From assembly GCF_903819435.1 (NCBI RefSeq), contig NZ_CAIJDP010000046.1:1-64000 (forward strand): a stretch of 64,000 nucleotides of DNA. Reading direction: 5' to 3'. Positions 59,702 through 64,000 of the stretch are shown here, piece by piece (within the stretch, counting starts at the first letter, position 1; every line of letters begins with the position of its first letter). This stretch comes from Flavobacterium salmonis. Lineage in GTDB: Bacteria > Bacteroidota > Bacteroidia > Flavobacteriales > Flavobacteriaceae. The notes beneath the pieces were generated by a model. That model worked only from the letters and a program-made list of their open reading frames with translations. It made no database searches and was not told the origin of the DNA. A program made the position numbers and the translations under genes.

Positions 59702-60523
59702 ATGGATGCTGTCAAAATTTTTGAAGATAAAAAAGTACGAAGCCATTATGATGTTGATAATGAAATATGGTATTTTTCAGTAGTAGATATTGTTGAAGCT
59801 TTAACAGATTCTAAAAACCCTACAGACTATTTAAAAAAAATTAGAAAAAGAGATGTTGAACTCGGAAGCTACATAGGGACAAATTGTCCCCAGGTAACGA
59901 TGCTTACTAATGGTAAAAATCGTAAAATATTGGCAGGAAATGTTGAAGATATTTTTAGAATAGTGCAATCTATTCCATCGCCCAAAGCAGAACCTTTTAA
60001 GCAATGGCTGGCAAAAGTAGGGTATGAACGTATTCAGGAAATTCAGGATCCGGCACAAAGTATAGACCGAGCCAGAGAAAACTGGAAACAACACGGAAGA
60101 AGCGAAAAGTGGATTCAGCAACGTATGATGGGACAGGAAACCCGCAATAAACTTACCGATTATTGGAAAGAAGCAGGTATTGAAGAGAAAAAAGAATTTG
60201 CTATTCTAACCAATATCATCCATCAGGAATGGACAGGACTTTCAGTTAAGAAACACAAAGAAGCAAAGGGTTTAAAATCACAAAACCTGCGTGACCATAT
60301 GAGCGAAGCTGAATTGATTTTTACAGCATTAGCCGAACTTTCTACCAGACAAATAGCTGAAAACGAAGAAGCAATAGGGTTACAGGAAAATGCTGAAGCC
60401 AGTAAAAAAGGCGGTGCAGTTGCTAAAAATGCAAGAATAGAATTAGAACAAAAGACGGGCAAAAATGTCGTAACCGGTGAGAATTTTTTACCTCCCAACA
60501 AAAAAGATTTACCAAATAAATAA
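59702..60523 (+). CDS. Bro-N / phage antirepressor-like protein
   Basis: A 273-residue cytoplasmic protein. Residues about 1-105 form a Bro-N domain (IFEDKKVRSHYDVDNEIWYF, SVVDIVEALTDSKNPTDYLK, KILAGNVEDIFRIVQSIPSP), a DNA-binding domain of phage antirepressors and baculovirus BRO proteins. The C-terminal part (about 120-273) is helical and charged (GQETRNKLTDYWKEAGIEEK, SEAELIFTALAELSTRQIAE) and resembles DinD-like and other stand-alone chromosomal Bro-N proteins. It has no signal peptide and no evident link to pectin. It lies between GH78 and a sialidase-like gene, and no integrase or phage gene is near, so it looks like a single-gene acquisition. Confidence 0.85.
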   Translation: MDAVKIFEDKKVRSHYDVDNEIWYFSVVDIVEALTDSKNPTDYLKKIRKRDVELGSYIGTNCPQVTMLTNGKNRKILAGNVEDIFRIVQSIPSPKAEPFKQWLAKVGYERIQEIQDPAQSIDRARENWKQHGRSEKWIQQRMMGQETRNKLTDYWKEAGIEEKKEFAILTNIIHQEWTGLSVKKHKEAKGLKSQNLRDHMSEAELIFTALAELSTRQIAENEEAIGLQENAEASKKGGAVAKNARIELEQKTGKNVVTGENFLPPNKKDLPNK

Positions 60524-60627
60524 AATGTTGTTAGCAACAATTATTTTTCTTCTTGTAATTGAAAAAACGCATAGAATTTTCAATAACAATCTCATGATAT
60601 TTTTTAAAACACATTCCCATTAATTCG

Positions 60628-60649
60628 GGATAGTACAGGATGCGTATTT
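60628..60649 (+). promoter_or_regulatory. Candidate operator: TACAGGA motif upstream of the sialidase-like gene
   Basis: GGATAGTACAGGATGCGTAT (60628-60647) matches the site at 4249 in GGATRGTACAGGA. It is about 100 bases before the next ATG, in a gap of 224 bp (60524-60747) that holds no gene and no repeat element of the other families. Confidence 0.4.
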
Positions 60650-60747
60650 GATTTTTTAGTGTCATTTTTACACTTAATAAATTTTCACATTCGGATATTT
60701 TCATAATGCATTAAAAATAAAAACTATAAAATTTAAAAATATAAATA

Positions 60748-61896
60748 ATGAAACTCAAACACATAACCATCGCTTTTTTTGGACTGCTACTTTTGGGAAG
60801 CTGTAAATCTGCTTTGGAAAAAAAGACCTGGAAAGAAGGAATTTTGGTAGATGAATTCATTTACGACAAAGCGCCTTATCCTTCCTGCCACTCTGTAACG
60901 ATTGTGGAAGCAACAAATGGAGATTTGGTTTCGGCCTGGTTTGGAGGATCACACGAAAGACATCCCGATGTTTGTATTTATTCGGCTATAAAACCAAAAG
61001 GAAGCGACAAATGGGGTGAACCCATTAAGGTTGCAGATGGTGTGATGAAAGATGGAACTAGATTTCCGACCTGGAATCCTGTTTTATACCAAATTCCGGG
61101 TGGCGATTTGATGCTGTTTTATAAAATAGGACCAAAACCATCTGAGTGGTGGGGCGTTTACAGAACTTCTTCTGACGGAGGAAAAACCTGGTCTGATAAA
61201 ATTGATATGCCGAGTAAAGATTTTCTGGGACCCATCAAAAACAAACCGGTTTTATTGAGTAACGGAACATTATTGCTTCCTTCAAGTACCGAAGGAAATG
61301 GCTGGCATTTGCGTATGGAATCCACTCCGGACTTCGGAAAAACCTGGGTGATGGGCGATACAATTTCAAGAGAAAAACAAAAAATCAACGCTATTCAGCC
61401 AAGTATTTTGTTTCATAAAAACGGAAGCATTCAGGCAATTGGAAGAACGAAAAACAGGGCTATTTTCAGCACTTTTTCTAAAGACAACGGAAAAACCTGG
61501 TCGGATATTCAGTTGATAGATTTGCCAAATAACAACTCCGGAACCGATGCCGTAACGCTTAAAAACGGAAAACACTTATTAGTTTACAACCACGTTTTGC
61601 CTCCGGGAAAAGAAGCTAAAGGACCTAGAACACCTTTAAATCTTTCTATTTCTGATGACGGAATCAACTGGAAAGCGACGTTAGTTTTAGAAGATTCAAA
61701 AATCAGCCAATATTCGTATCCATCCATCATTCAAAGTTCAGACGGAATGGTACATATCGTTTATACATGGAGAAGAGAGAAACTGAAATACGTAAAAATT
61801 GATCCAAGTAAATTGAAAGCAATTCCAATCAAAAATGGAATCTGGCCAGGACAAGAAGGAGTTGAAGTGAAAGCTGTTAAAGCAGAAGAGGAGTAA
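60748..61896 (+). CDS. Sialidase-like lipoprotein with Asp-boxes
   Basis: A 382-residue lipoprotein; the signal ends LLLLGSC with C19, followed by KSALEKK, so no surface-export signal. The rest is a six-bladed sialidase-type propeller with Asp-boxes SSDGGKTWSD, SKDNGKTWSD and SDDGINWKAT. Other notable blocks are PSCHSVTIVEATNGDLVSAW, WFGGSHERHPDVCIY, SSTEGNGWHLRMESTPDFGK and QYSYPSIIQSSDGMVHIVYT. I do not see the arginine triad of true GH33 neuraminidases at the usual spacing. The substrate may therefore be another acidic sugar; in RG-II systems a GH33 member acts on DHA, which would be a tempting parallel but is speculation. It starts after a candidate operator and is followed by a heptamer array. 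Confidence 0.7.
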   Translation: MKLKHITIAFFGLLLLGSCKSALEKKTWKEGILVDEFIYDKAPYPSCHSVTIVEATNGDLVSAWFGGSHERHPDVCIYSAIKPKGSDKWGEPIKVADGVMKDGTRFPTWNPVLYQIPGGDLMLFYKIGPKPSEWWGVYRTSSDGGKTWSDKIDMPSKDFLGPIKNKPVLLSNGTLLLPSSTEGNGWHLRMESTPDFGKTWVMGDTISREKQKINAIQPSILFHKNGSIQAIGRTKNRAIFSTFSKDNGKTWSDIQLIDLPNNNSGTDAVTLKNGKHLLVYNHVLPPGKEAKGPRTPLNLSISDDGINWKATLVLEDSKISQYSYPSIIQSSDGMVHIVYTWRREKLKYVKIDPSKLKAIPIKNGIWPGQEGVEVKAVKAEEE

Positions 61897-61901
61897 AAAT
61901 T

Positions 61902-61929
61902 AATTACGAATTACGAATTGAAAATTACG
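61902..61929 (+). repeat. Heptamer array (AATTACG-like x4)
   Basis: AATTACG, AATTACG, AATTGAA and AATTACG stand in strict 7-bp register, starting five bases after the stop codon of the sialidase-like gene. Confidence 0.75.
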
Positions 61930-61949
61930 ATTTGTAGCAAAAATAGAAT

Positions 61950-62843
61950 ATGAAAAATAGTAGTTTCATTAAAACTATCGCTGTAGTTCTGACAATTGTT
62001 TTGGCAGGAACATTCAACAGCGAAGTTTCAGCTCAATCATCAAAAAAGCAAAAATATAAAGTGGCCGTTTGCGACTGGATGATTTTAAAAAGACAAAAAC
62101 TCGGTGCCTTTGGTTTGGCAAGCGAAATAAAAGCAGACGGAATCGAACTCGATATGGGTGGTTTGGGAAAAAGACCCACATTCGACAGCAAATTAGGCGA
62201 TCCGATTGAAAGACAAAAGTTTCTGGATAAATCCAAAGAAACAGGAGTCGGAATCAGTTCGATTGCAATGTCCGGATTTTACGCACAATCCTTTGCCAAA
62301 AGAGATTCGATTACCTTGATGATTAACGATTGTGTGGCTACAATGAAAAATATGAAAGTAAAAGTCGCTTATTTGCCTTTGGGTACAGAAAGCGATCTGA
62401 CTAAAAATCCGGAACTACGCCCGATAATTATCGAAAGACTGAAATGGGCAGGCAAACAAGTCGGAAAAATTGGAGGAGTAATCGCCATCGAAACTTCACT
62501 AAACGCTACCGAAGAGAAAAAACTGTTGGAAGAAATTGGCTGTAAACACATCAAAAGCTCTTTCAATTTTGCGAATGCCGTGGATAACGGAAGAGACATC
62601 GCAACAGAATTAAAGATTTTAGGTAAAAAGCATCTGGCACAAATTCACGCTTCGACAACAGATAGCGTTTGGCTGGAAAACGATAAAAATGTCGATATGC
62701 CTAAAATCAAAAAAGTACTGGACGAAATGAAATGGAGTGGCTGGTTAATCGTAGAACGTTCCCGTGATGTAACGCAGGTTCATAATTTAAAAGCGAATTA
62801 CGGAGCCAACGTTGCTTATTTGAAGAAAATTTTTCAGAATTAA
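61950..62843 (+). CDS. Secreted TIM-barrel protein of the sugar isomerase/epimerase superfamily
   Basis: A 297-residue protein with a signal peptide ending SEVSAQ (29). The fold is the xylose isomerase-like/AP-endonuclease 2 TIM barrel: ADGIELDMGGLG, SIAMSGFYAQSF, GGVIAIETSLNATEEKKLLE with a likely metal-binding Glu, KSSFNFANAVDNGRDIATEL, HLAQIHASTTDSVW and GWLIVERSRDVTQVHNLKAN. Members isomerise or epimerise sugars or keto-acids with a divalent metal. Several Bacteroidota versions are secreted, as here, and their substrates are mostly unknown. In this locus it could convert a monosaccharide released in the periplasm. It lies 53 bp after the sialidase-like gene. Confidence 0.75.
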   Translation: MKNSSFIKTIAVVLTIVLAGTFNSEVSAQSSKKQKYKVAVCDWMILKRQKLGAFGLASEIKADGIELDMGGLGKRPTFDSKLGDPIERQKFLDKSKETGVGISSIAMSGFYAQSFAKRDSITLMINDCVATMKNMKVKVAYLPLGTESDLTKNPELRPIIIERLKWAGKQVGKIGGVIAIETSLNATEEKKLLEEIGCKHIKSSFNFANAVDNGRDIATELKILGKKHLAQIHASTTDSVWLENDKNVDMPKIKKVLDEMKWSGWLIVERSRDVTQVHNLKANYGANVAYLKKIFQN

Positions 62844-62857
62844 TATCGGAATCAAAC

Positions 62858-62890
62858 AGACCCGACAGGTTTCAAAAACCTGTCAGGTTT
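62858..62890. repeat. Hairpin AGACCCGACAGGTTT / AAACCTGTCAGGTTT
   Basis: Imperfect stem of about 14 bp with a short loop, 14 bases after the preceding stop codon. Same family as 37282 and 45417. Confidence 0.6.
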
Positions 62891-62909
62891 AAGAATAAAT
62901 CACAATACA

Positions 62910-64000
62910 ATGAAATATCTAAGCTTACTTTTTTTAGGATTAATTACTGCTTTTGCATCAGCGCAAAATATCACCATCGTTCGTGATGCAAATGCACCAA
63001 GAGCAGAATTTGGAGCCCAAAAACTATCAGAAACCGCAACAGCGAAAGGATTCAAAATAACTTTCGCAGACAAAACTCCTAAAAAGTCAAAAGATAAAGT
63101 AATCGTAATTGGCGAAAAAGGAACCGATTTTTGGAAACAAAATTCTAAAACTGCTAAAATCGATGACAGCCAATTAACCAAAAAAGAAGGCTTTCAAATC
63201 CGCACGCAAAAAAACATCATTTTCATTGAAGGAACAGATGCAACCGGAGCTTTGTACGGCGCTTTGGAATTGGCAGACCGAATCAAAACTTCAGGTGAAA
63301 TTCCATCCGAAATCAATATCGAGGACAGTCCCGAAATGGTCTTGCGAGGATCTTGTATCGGAGTGCAAAAACCGGTTTATCTTCCCGGAAGAGACGTTTA
63401 CGAATATCCATACACTCCCGAATCTTTCCCTTGGTTTTACGACAAAAAACTGTGGACAAAATACCTGGATATGATGGTCGACAACCGACTGAATTCCCTG
63501 TATTTATGGAACGGACATCCGTTTGCTTCGTTGGTAAAACTAAAAGACTATCCGTTCGCACTGGAAGTAAGCGAAGAAGATTTCAAAAAGAACGAAGAAA
63601 TTTATAACTACCTAACTGTAGAAGCCAACAAAAGGGGAATCTGGGTGATTCAGATGTTCTATAATATCATTGTTTCCAAACCTTTTGCAGAGCATTACAA
63701 CATTAAAACACAAGATCGTTCACGCCCAATCACGCCTGAAATCGCTGATTACACTAAAAAATCAATCACCGCTTTTATCGAAAAATATCCAAATGTAGGA
63801 TTGTTGGTTTGTTTGGGTGAAGCCATTAATACGGTTGAAGATGACGTAGAATGGTTTACCAAAACGATTATTCCGGGCGTTCAGGACGGACTGAAAGCTT
63901 TAGGAAAAACAGATGAACCGCCAATTATCCTTCGTGCGCACGATACGGATGCACCGTTGGTAATGGAGAAATCGCTTCCGTTGTATAAAAATTTATACAC
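62910..64000 (+). CDS. Secreted glycosidase, GH67/GH20-like N-terminal domain (clipped at window end)
   Basis: The open frame from ATG 62910 runs to the window edge, 363 full codons. The signal peptide ends LITAFASAQ (19). Residues about 20-125 match the alpha/beta domain that precedes GH67, GH20 and GH84 barrels (NITIVRDANAPRAEFGAQKL, KVIVIGEKGTDFWKQ, FIEGTDATGALYGALELADR). A TIM barrel begins at about 140: WTKYLDMMVDNRLNSLYLWN, EEIYNYLTVEANKRGIWVIQ and YPNVGLLVCLGEAINTVEDD. The glutamate of CLGEA is a possible catalytic residue. By fold it could be an alpha-glucuronidase-type enzyme acting on a uronic acid of pectin, but the barrel is incomplete here and the family is not certain. Confidence 0.7.
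   Translation, partial: MKYLSLLFLGLITAFASAQNITIVRDANAPRAEFGAQKLSETATAKGFKITFADKTPKKSKDKVIVIGEKGTDFWKQNSKTAKIDDSQLTKKEGFQIRTQKNIIFIEGTDATGALYGALELADRIKTSGEIPSEINIEDSPEMVLRGSCIGVQKPVYLPGRDVYEYPYTPESFPWFYDKKLWTKYLDMMVDNRLNSLYLWNGHPFASLVKLKDYPFALEVSEEDFKKNEEIYNYLTVEANKRGIWVIQMFYNIIVSKPFAEHYNIKTQDRSRPITPEIADYTKKSITAFIEKYPNVGLLVCLGEAINTVEDDVEWFTKTIIPGVQDGLKALGKTDEPPIILRAHDTDAPLVMEKSLPLYKNLY

Noticed and set aside
60748..61896. Assignment as a true neuraminidase (GH33)
   Set aside because: Asp-boxes alone do not prove it, the arginine triad was not evident, and no sialic-acid uptake genes are nearby.

Overview
The window looks like chromosome of a Flavobacterium-type member of the Bacteroidota. The DNA is AT-rich, Shine-Dalgarno sequences are mostly weak, there is a SusC/SusD pair, one protein carries a type IX secretion (T9SS) C-terminal sorting domain, and the intergenic spaces hold several repeat families of the kind seen in flavobacteria. 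The species is inferred only to about genus level. No tRNA, rRNA or CRISPR array was seen.

Layout. (1) 1-4064: a clipped minus-strand ORF start, a secreted PL9 pectate lyase with a T9SS tail, and a divergent pair of an Fsr-like MFS transporter and an AraC regulator. (2) 4320-26605: a plus-strand run of pectin enzymes. These are a GH78-like protein, two beta-propeller hydrolase-like proteins, GH2 beta-galactosidase, GH106 rhamnosidase, a sialate-O-acetylesterase-type esterase, a DUF5703 protein, a multidomain PL1 lyase, GH127 beta-L-arabinofuranosidase and CE8 pectin methylesterase. (3) 26606-27452: a long AT-rich leader with a candidate regulated promoter. (4) 27453-32808: one SusC/SusD pair, closed by a clear terminator. 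(5) 32957-43663: PL1, DUF3826, PL1, a beta-helix/DUF6298-like fusion, GH140 and GH28. (6) 43921-64000: a GNAT acetyltransferase, GH43, a large beta-propeller, GH78, an alpha/beta-hydrolase esterase, GH95, an MGH1-like glycosidase, a HEAT-like hypothetical, GH78, a Bro-N protein, a sialidase-like lipoprotein, a secreted TIM-barrel protein and a clipped GH67/GH20-like enzyme.

How it fits together. The set is a very large pectin utilisation locus. PL9, PL1, GH28 and CE8 address homogalacturonan or the galacturonan backbone. GH78 and GH106 remove rhamnose, GH2 galactose, GH127 and GH43 arabinose or galactose, GH95 fucose or L-galactose, and GH140 points to apiose, so branched pectin (RG-I and possibly RG-II) is the likely target. 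SusC/SusD would import oligosaccharides. Most enzymes have ordinary signal peptides without a T9SS tail, so most trimming is probably periplasmic. GH105 and PL11 were not found here and may lie outside.

Least explained parts: the DUF6298-like fusion, DUF3826 between two PL1 paralogues, DUF5703, four propeller proteins of unknown specificity, a GH78-like protein lacking the usual acid residue, a TACAGGA-type motif upstream of three operon-like units, heptamer repeat arrays abutting stop codons or lying inside signal-peptide codons, and a GH95 gene bracketed by inverted copies of an intergenic repeat. Assignments come from reading motifs by eye; no database search was run.
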